From Bradyrhizobium zhanjiangense (GTDB lineage: Bacteria > Pseudomonadota > Alphaproteobacteria > Rhizobiales > Xanthobacteraceae), in contig NZ_CP022221.1 in NCBI RefSeq assembly GCF_004114935.1, positions 6,655,001 through 6,719,000 of the forward strand: a stretch of 64,000 bases of DNA, read 5' to 3'. The notes below the pieces were generated by a model. It worked only from the letters and a program-made list of their open reading frames with translations. It was not told where the DNA came from and did not search any database. A program made the position numbers and the translations under genes. Positions 43,508 to 50,928 of this stretch are shown here, piece by piece (position 1 is the stretch's first letter; every line of letters begins with the position of its first letter).

Positions 43508-43888
43508 ATGTTCTCGCACGTCATGATCGGCACCAACGACTTGGACAAGGCCAAGGCGTTCTACGACAAGCTGCTCGGCACGCTTGAGGTACGGCCGGCC
43601 AGGGTCGACGGCCATCGCATCTTCTACATCACCAAGACCGGTGTGTTCTCGGTGTCGAAGCCGATCAACGGCGAACCGGCGACCTGCGCGAATGGCGGCA
43701 CGATCGGCTTTGCTTGCAATTCGCCGGAGCAGGTCGAGGCTTGGCACGCGGCCGGAGTCGCCGCCGGTGCAAAATCGATCGAGGATCCGCCTGGCATCCG
43801 CCAGGGCCCCGGCGGCAAGCTCTACCTCGCCTATTTGCGTGATCTCGACGGCAACAAGATCTGCGCGATGCATCGGCTGCCGGCGTGA
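43508..43888 (+). CDS. VOC/glyoxalase family protein (126 aa)
   Basis: Vicinal-oxygen-chelate fold with two beta-alpha-beta-beta-beta repeats. HVMIGTNDLDKAKAFYDKLLG is the first metal-binding strand (His), and GKLYLAYLRDLDGNKICAMH is the second module (Asp/Asn in RDLDGNK). The ATG at 43508 follows AGGGA at a good distance. The product may be a dioxygenase, epimerase or detoxifying enzyme; no substrate can be assigned. It could be a methylmalonyl-CoA-epimerase-like helper in this acyl-CoA region, but motifs are generic. Probably transcribed alone, with a repeat on each side. Confidence 0.85.
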   Translation: MFSHVMIGTNDLDKAKAFYDKLLGTLEVRPARVDGHRIFYITKTGVFSVSKPINGEPATCANGGTIGFACNSPEQVEAWHAAGVAAGAKSIEDPPGIRQGPGGKLYLAYLRDLDGNKICAMHRLPA

Positions 43889-43907
43889 GCTAGCTACATC
43901 CACCGCT

Positions 43908-44012
43908 GTCATTCCCCGCGAAAGCGGGGAATCCAGTACGCCGCGGCTTCTCGATTCAATCACTGCGGTCTCTGGAATACTGGATCGCCCGGTCTTCGCC
44001 GGACGATGACAG
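43908..44012. repeat. mosaic palindromic repeat, family D copy 3
   Basis: TGTCATTCCCCGCGAAAGCGGGGAATCCAGTACGC opens and TACTGGATCGCCCGGTCTTCGCCGGACGATGACAG closes. TTCCCCGCGAAAGCGGGGAA is a strong hairpin. It shares ends with the copy at 39977. Confidence 0.85.
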
Positions 44013-44186
44013 CGGAGAGTGAGGCGCGCGCCTGCCGCCTCTCGCCCAGCACCATTCAAACAACATTTCAAACGCCCGCGCAAAATTCCATCGCATGGCA
44101 TGGCGCGCGTGAAAAATGCGTGCTCGCACTTTGGCAGCGCTGCGACTATTCTCCGGCTCAGCAGTCTCAACGATCCGGGAGGAACA

Positions 44187-45464
44187 ATGACAAAACACAC
44201 CTACATTCCCCGCACCACCAACTACACTCTCAATCCCGGCGACGAGCTCAACGACCTCAGGATGTCGGACCAGGTCCGGCCGCTCTATGATCACGTCAAG
44301 AAGTTCATCCGCGACACCGTCGAGCCGATGTCGATCGAGTTTGCCAAGGCTGGCGAGAGCAAGGAGGATCGCTGGAGCTTTACCCCGAAGCAGCTCGAGG
44401 TGCTGGAGAAGGCCAAGAACAAGGCCAAGCAGGAAGGCCTCTGGAACTTCTTCCTGCCCGACGACGAGACCGGCCAGGGCCTGAAGAATCTCGACTACGC
44501 CTATATCGCGGCCGAGCTCGGCAAGAGCCCGCTGGCTTCGGAGACCATGAATTGCTCGGCGCCCGACACCGGCAACATGGAGGTGCTGGAGCGCGTCGGC
44601 ACCAAGGAGCAGAAGGAGAAGTGGCTAAAGCCGCTGCTCAACGGCGAGATCCGCTCGGCCTACGTCATGACCGAGCCGAACGTCGCCTCCTCCGACGCCA
44701 AGAACATCTCGACGACGGCCAAGCTCGTCGGCGACGAATGGGTCATCAATGGCGAGAAGTACTACATCTCAGGTCTCGGCGATCCCCGCTGCAAGATCCT
44801 CATCGTGATGGTGAAGACCAATCCGGATGCGCCGCCGAGCAAGCAGCAGTCGCAGATCCTGGTGCCGCGCGACACGCCCGGCGTCGAGGTGCTCGGCCCC
44901 ATGTACGTGTTTGGCCAGGACCACGCCCCGCGCGGCCACATGCATATGCGCTTCAACAACGTCCGCGTGCCGAAGGAGAACATGCTGCTCGGCGAGGGCC
45001 GCGGCTTCGAGATCTCGCAGCTCCGCCTCGGACCGGGGCGCATCCACCATTGCATGCGCACCATTGGCAAGGCCGAGAAGGCGCTCGACCTCATGGTGCA
45101 GCGTGGCCTCACCCGCGAGGCCTTCGGCAAGAAGATCGCCCATCTCGGCGGCAACATGCAGATCATCGCGCAGGCGCGCTGCGAGATCGAGGCGATGCGG
45201 CTGATGGTGCTGAAGGCGGCGAAGGCGATGGATGTGCTCGGCAACAAGGAGGCCCGCGTCTGGGTCTCCATGGTCAAGGCCATGGTGCCGGAGCGCGCCT
45301 GCAAGATCATCGACCAGGCGATCCAGATGCACGGTGCCACCGGCATCTCGCACTGGACCCCGCTGGCCGAGATGTACCAGGACGTCCGTCACCTGCGCTT
45401 CGCCGACGGCCCGGACGAGGTGCACTGGATGGTGGTGGGGCGCCACGAGTTGAGCATGGCGTGA
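44187..45464 (+). CDS. acyl-CoA dehydrogenase, ACAD10/11-like (425 aa)
   Basis: FAD acyl-CoA dehydrogenase whose motifs match those I remember for mammalian ACAD11: CSAPDTGNMEVLER, YVMTEPNVASSDAKNI, GEGRGFEISQLRLGPGRIHHCMR and the C-terminal LRFADGPDEVHWMV. In ACAD10/11 the same domain works with an APH kinase on 4-hydroxyacyl-CoA; here the kinase is a separate gene at 40658-41644. SD GGGAGGA 6 nt before the ATG at 44187. The plus-strand open frame runs to 44019 but lacks homology. Length and fold are complete. Preceded by repeat D3, so it may have its own promoter. Confidence 0.9.
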   Translation: MTKHTYIPRTTNYTLNPGDELNDLRMSDQVRPLYDHVKKFIRDTVEPMSIEFAKAGESKEDRWSFTPKQLEVLEKAKNKAKQEGLWNFFLPDDETGQGLKNLDYAYIAAELGKSPLASETMNCSAPDTGNMEVLERVGTKEQKEKWLKPLLNGEIRSAYVMTEPNVASSDAKNISTTAKLVGDEWVINGEKYYISGLGDPRCKILIVMVKTNPDAPPSKQQSQILVPRDTPGVEVLGPMYVFGQDHAPRGHMHMRFNNVRVPKENMLLGEGRGFEISQLRLGPGRIHHCMRTIGKAEKALDLMVQRGLTREAFGKKIAHLGGNMQIIAQARCEIEAMRLMVLKAAKAMDVLGNKEARVWVSMVKAMVPERACKIIDQAIQMHGATGISHWTPLAEMYQDVRHLRFADGPDEVHWMVVGRHELSMA

Positions 45465-45480
45465 GGCGCCGCTCTATCTT

Positions 45481-45641
45481 TCCCCTCTCCCCGCTTGCGG
45501 GGAGAGGGTCAGGGTGAGGGGACTCTCCACAAGGACGGTGACAGATGGACTCGCGGAGACTCCCCTTCACCCGCCGCGCTCAGGACGATGCCTCGCATCG
45601 CCCAGAGCGCGTCGGCCTCTCCCCGCAGGCGGGGAGAGGCG
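45481..45641. repeat. CCTCTCCCC/GGGGAGAGG palindromic repeat, family C copy 2
   Basis: CCTCTCCCCGCTTGCGGGGAGAGG is a perfect 11-bp hairpin, followed by GTCAGGGTGAGGGGACTCTCC and, at the far end, CCTCTCCCCGCAGGCGGGGAGAGG. Same design as the copy at 10659. It separates the convergent acyl-CoA dehydrogenase and GST genes. Confidence 0.85.
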
Positions 45642-45650
45642 AAGACCGCC

Positions 45651-46523
45651 TCACGTCACCGGCGCGAGCTTGTCCTGCGTCTTGGTCTCGAAGTCGCTCG
45701 CATCGTGGCGTTCGTGGAGCTGGCTGGCGGGATCGCCGGAGACGCGGTTGACCATGCGGCCGCGCTTCACGGCCGGGCGCTTGGCGATCCGGTCGGTCCA
45801 GCGCTGCACGTTTTTGTAGTCCTGCACCGAGAGGAATTCGCCGGCACCATAAACCAGCCCCTTGGCGAGCGCACCGTACCAGGGCCACACCGCCATGTCG
45901 GCGATGGTGTACTCGCTGCCCGCGAGATATTCGTTGTCGGCGAGCCGCCGATCGAGCACGTCGAGCTGGCGCTTGGTCTCCATCGCGAAGCGATCGATGG
46001 CGTATTCGATCTTGGTCGGCGCGTAGGCATAGAAGTGGCCGAAGCCGCCGCCGAGATAGGGCGCGCTGCCCATCTGCCAGAACAGCCACGACATCGCCTC
46101 GGTGCGGGTCTTGACGTCCTTCGGCAGGAAGGCGCCGAACTTCTCGGCGAGGTAGAACAGGATCGAGCCGGACTCGAACACGCGGATCGGCTCGGGCCCG
46201 GAGCGGTCCATCAGCGCCGGGATCTTGGAGTTCGGATTGATGTCGACGAAGCCGCTGCCGAACTGGTCGCCGTTGCCGATCCTGATCAGCCAGGCGTCGT
46301 ATTCGGCGCCCTTATGGCCGAGCGCCAGAAGCTCCTCCAGCATCACCGTGACCTTCACCCCGTTCGGCGTCGCCAGCGAGTAGAGCTGGAGCGGGTGGCG
46401 GCCGACCGGCAGCTCCTTGTCGTGGGTGGGCCCGGCGATCGGGCGGTTGATGTTGGCGAACTGCCCGCCATTTTCCTTGTCCCAGATCCAGACTTTGGGC
46501 GGTACGTAGGGGGTGTCGGTCAT
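45651..46523 (-). CDS. yghU: YghU-type glutathione S-transferase (290 aa)
   Basis: GST superfamily protein with thioredoxin-fold N-domain (about 60-135) and helical C-domain (about 150-270). YghU features: the N-terminal extension YVPPKVWIWDKENGGQFANINRP, NPNSKIPALMD, GSILFYLAEKFGAFLP, MGSAPYLGGGFGHFYAYAP and MAVWPWYG. YghU binds two glutathiones and reduces disulfides or organic peroxides. ATG at 46523 has GGAG 7 nt upstream; the frame is open to 46706 but not conserved. It is divergent from the nitronate monooxygenase gene. It may protect against peroxides from acyl-CoA oxidation. Confidence 0.92.
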   Translation of the reverse strand: MTDTPYVPPKVWIWDKENGGQFANINRPIAGPTHDKELPVGRHPLQLYSLATPNGVKVTVMLEELLALGHKGAEYDAWLIRIGNGDQFGSGFVDINPNSKIPALMDRSGPEPIRVFESGSILFYLAEKFGAFLPKDVKTRTEAMSWLFWQMGSAPYLGGGFGHFYAYAPTKIEYAIDRFAMETKRQLDVLDRRLADNEYLAGSEYTIADMAVWPWYGALAKGLVYGAGEFLSVQDYKNVQRWTDRIAKRPAVKRGRMVNRVSGDPASQLHERHDASDFETKTQDKLAPVT

Positions 46524-46792
46524 GAAAATGCTCCGGCGCGGAAGGGCGCGTGCAACGTTAGCTAGCGAGACCGGTAAAATTGACAAGGGCGCCGACATGC
46601 ATTGCCGGGCGGGGCCGCTCTCCATTTCGTCATGGCACTCGTCCCTGCAACCCGTCCTGCACATGGCGCCTGCACGCAAGATGCGCCTCAGAATCCGGCG
46701 TGGCATCGCCGGTGGTGATGGGCTAGCGTCGGGATGCCTTCGCCCGAGGAAAGCAACAAGAGCAAGCGAAGGCCCGCCGCCGGGAGAGAGCC

Positions 46793-47926
46793 ATGAAATC
46801 GCCGATCTGCGACATGCTGGGCATCGAGTTCCCGCTGCTCGCCTTCAGCCATTGCCGCGATGTCGTTGCCGCCGTCAGCCGCGCCGGCGGCTTCGGCGTG
46901 CTGGGCGCCACTGTGCACACGCCCGATACGCTCGAACGCGAACTGAAGTGGATCGACGATCACGTCGACGGCAAGCCCTACGGCATCGACGTGCTGATCC
47001 CCGAAAACATCTCCACCGCAGGCGAAAAGGACGTCACCTGGAAGAGCCTGGAGGCGCGCGTGCCGCAAGAGCACCGCGACTACACACGCGATCTTCTGAA
47101 GAAATACGATATCGAGCTGACCGCCACTGAAGTGGCAGACAATCAGCCGCAACCGTTCGACGGGAAGACCGCACTTCAATTGCTCGAGGTCTCCTTCAAG
47201 CATCCAATCCGCTTAATCGCAAATGCGCTGGGCGTGCCGCCGAAGGCGATGATCGAGATGGGCAAAAAGCATGGCGTGCCCGTTGCCGCACTTGTCGGCG
47301 CCAAGGAGCACGCACTGCGCCAGGTCGCGGCCGGCGTCGACATCCTCGTCGTGCAGGGCACCGAGGCCGGTGGCCATTGCGGCGAGGTCTCGACCATGGT
47401 GCTGGTGCCGGAGGTGATCAAGGCGATTAAGCCGATCCGCGACGTGCCGGTGCTGGCGGCCGGTGGCATCATGACCGGACGGCAGATGGCGGCCTGCATG
47501 GCGATGGGCGCGGCCGGCGCCTGGACCGGCTCGGTGTGGCTGGCCACCGTCGAGGCCGAGACCACGGAGATTTTTCGCGAGAAGATGATCGCGGCGTCCT
47601 CGCGCGACGCGGTGCGCTCGAAGGGCCGTACCGGCAAGCCGGCACGGCAGCTTCGCTCGGTCTGGACCGATGCCTGGGACCGCGCGCCGGACAGCCCGGG
47701 CGCGCTGCCGATGCCGCTCCAGAGCATCATCAGCCGCGACGCTTTCAACTCGATCGACCGCGCGGCGGCGAGCGGCAACGCCAAGGCGCGCGATCTCGTC
47801 AGCTATTTCGTCGGCCAGGGCGTCGGGTTGATCGACAGCGTGAAATCGGCCGGCGCCGTGGTGCAGGAGTTCAAGGAAGAGTTCGCCGAAGCCGTCGAGC
47901 ACATGAATGCGCTGGTGGCGGAGTAA
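46793..47926 (+). CDS. nitronate monooxygenase family protein (377 aa)
   Basis: FMN-dependent TIM-barrel enzyme of the 2-nitropropane dioxygenase/NMO type. Seen: VVAAVSRAGGFGVLGA at the N-terminus (phosphate/FMN loop), QGTEAGGHCGEVSTM (signature with His), VPVLAAGGIMTGRQM and GAAGAWTGSVWLAT. Family members oxidise alkyl nitronates or reduce enoyl-type quinones and acyl carriers; the actual substrate is not set by sequence. SD GGGAGAG just before the ATG at 46793. It is transcribed alone after 269 nt of non-coding DNA and followed by repeat G. Confidence 0.9.
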   Translation: MKSPICDMLGIEFPLLAFSHCRDVVAAVSRAGGFGVLGATVHTPDTLERELKWIDDHVDGKPYGIDVLIPENISTAGEKDVTWKSLEARVPQEHRDYTRDLLKKYDIELTATEVADNQPQPFDGKTALQLLEVSFKHPIRLIANALGVPPKAMIEMGKKHGVPVAALVGAKEHALRQVAAGVDILVVQGTEAGGHCGEVSTMVLVPEVIKAIKPIRDVPVLAAGGIMTGRQMAACMAMGAAGAWTGSVWLATVEAETTEIFREKMIAASSRDAVRSKGRTGKPARQLRSVWTDAWDRAPDSPGALPMPLQSIISRDAFNSIDRAAASGNAKARDLVSYFVGQGVGLIDSVKSAGAVVQEFKEEFAEAVEHMNALVAE

Positions 47927-47951
47927 TGGTGTGTGGCCGCACTAGCGCCCG

Positions 47952-48068
47952 TGGCCCATCCTTCGAGGCTCGCCCGACCGCGCGTTGCGCCGTCAGCCTC
48001 GCACCTCAGGATGACGCTTCCCCCGTAGCCGTCACCCTGAGGTGGCCGCTTCTTCAGCGGCCCTCGGA
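47952..48068. repeat. ATCCTTCGAGG palindromic repeat, family G
   Basis: GGCCCATCCTTCGAGGCTCGCC, then CACCTCAGGATGACG facing GTCACCCTGAGGTGG, and GGCCGCTTCTTCAGCGGCC as a strong hairpin. Typical intergenic repeat; single copy in this window. Confidence 0.7.
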
Positions 48069-48112
48069 GGGCGACGGCGTGCCCAAGATCTGAAACGTGA
48101 AGCAAGAAGAAA

Positions 48113-49627
48113 ATGAACAACTCCTCTATCCCCGCAGACCGCATCCCCGTTATCGTCGGCATCGGCGAGATCGTCGACCGTCCCAAGGAGATCACGGATG
48201 GCCTCGAGCCGCTCGATCTCCTGGAACAGGCCCTGCGCCGCGCGGAAGCAGACGCCGGCGCAAAGCTGCTCGGCGAGGTGCAATCGCTCGACGTCGTCAA
48301 CTTCCTGAGCTGGCGCTATCGCGATCCGGAGAAGCTTTTGGCGCATCGGCTCGGCATCTCGCCGTCGCATTGCTACTACGGCCCGGTCGGCGGCGAGAGC
48401 CCGATCCGCTACATCCACGAAGCCGCAAAGCGCATCGCGCGGGGTGAATGCACCGTGGCGGCCATCTGTGGCGCCGAGGCGCAGTCGACCGTGACCAAGG
48501 CAGAGCGCGCCGGCGTCAAGCTGCCGTGGACGCCGTTCGCGCACGACGTCGAGGAGCCCAAGCGCGGCGCGGCGTTCCAGAAGCCGCTCGCTGTGAAGCT
48601 CGGCGTGTTCCGCCCCGTCACCGTCTATCCGTTCTATGAGGCGGCCTCCTCCGCGCATTGGGGCCAGACGCCGCGCGAGGCGATGGCGGAATCCGGCACG
48701 CTGTGGTCGCGCTATTCGGAAGCCGCCGCACAGAATCCCAACGCCTGGCTGAAGCGGCGCTATGCGCCTGACGAGATCACGACGCCGACCGCGGACAACC
48801 GCCTGATCGCGTGGCCCTACAACAAGCTCATGGTCGCCAATCCCAGCGTCAACATGGGCGGCGCGCTGCTGCTCACGAGCCTCGCCAAGGCGCAGGCCGC
48901 TGGGATCGCCGAGGACAGACTGGTCTATCCGCTCGGCGGCGCCTCGGCGGAGGAGCCGCGCGACTATCTCCTGCGCGACCAGTTCTACGAGAGCCACCCG
49001 CAGAACGCGGTGCTGAAGGCCGTGATGGACCTCGCCGGCGGCGACGGCAAACAGTTCGACGCCATCGAGCTCTACAGCTGCTTTCCGTGCGTGCCCAAGA
49101 TGGCGCGGCGGACGCTGGGCCTGGGCGTCGACGTGCAGCCGACCGTGACCGGCGGCCTCACCTTCTTCGGCGCCCCGCTCAACACCTACATGACGCACGC
49201 GGCCTGCGCGATGGTCCGCCGCGTGCGCGACGGCGCCAAGCTCGGCCTGCTCTACGGCCAGGGCGGCTTCGTCACCAAGCATCATGCGCTGGTGGTGTCG
49301 AAGACGCCGCCGCACGAGGCGCTGGTGCAGGAGACGAGCGTGCAGGCGGTGGCGGACCGCAACAAACGCACGGTGCCGGAGTTCGTCACGGAGGCAACTG
49401 GCAAAGGCAAGGTCGAGAGCTTTACCGTGCTCTACGGCCGCGGCGGCGACGTCGAGCACGGCGTGGTGATGCTGCGCACGGAAGACGACCGGCGCACGCT
49501 CGCGCGGATTCCGGCGAGCGACAGCGCGACGCTGGCGCATCTGCTCAACATGGATCGCACGCCGGTAGGCTCACGCGGCGAGATCACAATGGCCACCGAC
49601 GGGGTGCCGGAGTGGCGGGTGGTGTAG
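48113..49627 (+). CDS. thiolase-like protein, TLP1 type (504 aa)
   Basis: Thiolase-fold protein with N-terminal ADRIPVIVGIGEIVDRP, GPVGGESPIRYIHEAAKRIARGE, an AICGAEAQSTVTKAER strand, the GGLTFFGAPLNTYMTHAA segment and a C-terminal extension from about residue 395 that looks like the extra domain of thiolase-like protein type 1. The CxSG nucleophile motif is not obvious, so it may lack conventional thiolase activity. ATG at 48113 is followed by MNNSSIP and homologous sequence. Presumably part of the acyl-CoA catabolic set. Ends 6 nt before repeat A3. Confidence 0.88.
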   Translation: MNNSSIPADRIPVIVGIGEIVDRPKEITDGLEPLDLLEQALRRAEADAGAKLLGEVQSLDVVNFLSWRYRDPEKLLAHRLGISPSHCYYGPVGGESPIRYIHEAAKRIARGECTVAAICGAEAQSTVTKAERAGVKLPWTPFAHDVEEPKRGAAFQKPLAVKLGVFRPVTVYPFYEAASSAHWGQTPREAMAESGTLWSRYSEAAAQNPNAWLKRRYAPDEITTPTADNRLIAWPYNKLMVANPSVNMGGALLLTSLAKAQAAGIAEDRLVYPLGGASAEEPRDYLLRDQFYESHPQNAVLKAVMDLAGGDGKQFDAIELYSCFPCVPKMARRTLGLGVDVQPTVTGGLTFFGAPLNTYMTHAACAMVRRVRDGAKLGLLYGQGGFVTKHHALVVSKTPPHEALVQETSVQAVADRNKRTVPEFVTEATGKGKVESFTVLYGRGGDVEHGVVMLRTEDDRRTLARIPASDSATLAHLLNMDRTPVGSRGEITMATDGVPEWRVV

Positions 49628-49632
49628 CTCTC

Positions 49633-49723
49633 GTAGGGTGGGCAAAGCGGAGCGTGCCCACCATCTTGCCACGATGGCGGACGTAATGGTGGGCACGGCG
49701 CAAGAGCGCCTTTGCCCCCTACG
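49633..49723. repeat. GTGGGCA-type palindromic repeat, family A copy 3
   Basis: GTAGGGTGGGCAAAGCGGAGCGTGCCCACCAT, then ATGGTGGGCACGGCGCAAGAGCGCCTTTGCCCCCTACG. Related to copies at 6915 and 43383 with a partly changed right arm. In the convergent gap with the RND adaptor gene. Confidence 0.8.
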
Positions 49724-49731
49724 ATACTGCC

Positions 49732-50928
49732 TCAGCTCCTCGGCGCCTGCTTCTCCGAAGCTGTCGCCGGCTTGGCCTTGGCGCCAACCACGCGCACCGC
49801 ATCCCCATCCGACAGGCCGTCCGGCGGTGCGGTGACGACGCGATCATCCGCTGCGATCCCCGAGGCCAGCTCGATCTCGCGGCCGAGGTCACGGGCGATG
49901 GTGACGGTCTTGAACAGCACCTTGTCGTCGGGACCGACAGTCGCAACGCGCAGGCCGCTGCCGTTGAAGATCAGCGCGCTGGCGGGGATGCTGAGCGGCG
50001 CGGCATCGCGCTGGAGGTTCAGCTTCACGCTGGCATAGCCGCCGGGCATCAGCTCGCCTGAGGAATTGCCGAGCCCGAGCTGCATGCGCGTGGTGCCGGA
50101 GGCGACGTCGACGGCCTGGGAGGAGGCTTCCACTGTCGCCTGGAACGTCCGGTTCGGATATTCCGGCAGGGTGATGGTGGCCTTGGCGCCGATCTTGATC
50201 GCCGGCACATAGTTCTGGGGCACGTTGACGTAGACGCGCAGCTTGGTGATGTCGGACACCACGAACATCGCCGGGCCCGCCCCGCCGCCGGCATTGATCA
50301 GCGCGCCGACGTCGGTGTCGCGCGCGGTGACGACGCCGTCGAACGGCGCGGTGATCTTCTTGTAGCCGGCCAGCGCTTCCAGGCGCTCCACATTGGCCTG
50401 GCCCGAATGCACGGCGGCGTTCTTGTTGGAGAGATCGGCGGTGCGCTCGTCGATCTCCTGCGCGGAGACGAAGTTCGAGGCGACCAGCGTCTTGCGCCGG
50501 TTCAGCGTTGCCTCGGACAGCCTGGCGCTGGCCTGCTGGCTGGCGAGGTCGGCGCGGGCCTGCAAGAGCTGCTGATCCAGGTCCGGCGCCTCGATCTCGG
50601 CAATCACCTGCCCTGCCTTGACGCGGGCGCCGATGTCGGCGTTCCAGGTCTTCAGGTAGCCCGACACGCGCGCGAAGATCGGCGCGCGGTAATAGGCTTC
50701 CAGCCGGCCCGGCAGATCGATGGTGGCGTTGAGGACCTTGGCGTTGGGCTGGGTCACCGCAACGCTGGGAACGGCCTGATCATCGGTCCATTCCTTTAGC
50801 TTGGAGCCCTGCTCCTCGCGGGCACGGATGCCGGTGCCCACGACGAGGCCAGCCGCGATCAGCGCCACCACGCCGAAGATGCCCAGTTTCCGGCGCGACA
50901 CCGGGGAGCGGGGTTCAGTGGGCGACAT
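49732..50928 (-). CDS. RND efflux periplasmic adaptor, membrane fusion protein (398 aa)
   Basis: Periplasmic adaptor linking an RND pump to an outer-membrane channel. One N-terminal anchor segment (KLGIFGVVALIAAGLVVGTG, 14-33), a lipoyl half (ARVSGYLKTWNADIGARVKAGQVIAEIEAPD), a coiled-coil hairpin (about 115-185) and the second lipoyl half (KITAPFDGVVTARDTDVGALI), then a beta-barrel and membrane-proximal domain. ATG at 50928 was chosen, with GGAG upstream; it overlaps the RND gene end by 14 nt. The gene order is pump first, adaptor second. No outer-membrane channel gene is in the window. Confidence 0.92.
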   Translation of the reverse strand: MSPTEPRSPVSRRKLGIFGVVALIAAGLVVGTGIRAREEQGSKLKEWTDDQAVPSVAVTQPNAKVLNATIDLPGRLEAYYRAPIFARVSGYLKTWNADIGARVKAGQVIAEIEAPDLDQQLLQARADLASQQASARLSEATLNRRKTLVASNFVSAQEIDERTADLSNKNAAVHSGQANVERLEALAGYKKITAPFDGVVTARDTDVGALINAGGGAGPAMFVVSDITKLRVYVNVPQNYVPAIKIGAKATITLPEYPNRTFQATVEASSQAVDVASGTTRMQLGLGNSSGELMPGGYASVKLNLQRDAAPLSIPASALIFNGSGLRVATVGPDDKVLFKTVTIARDLGREIELASGIAADDRVVTAPPDGLSDGDAVRVVGAKAKPATASEKQAPRS

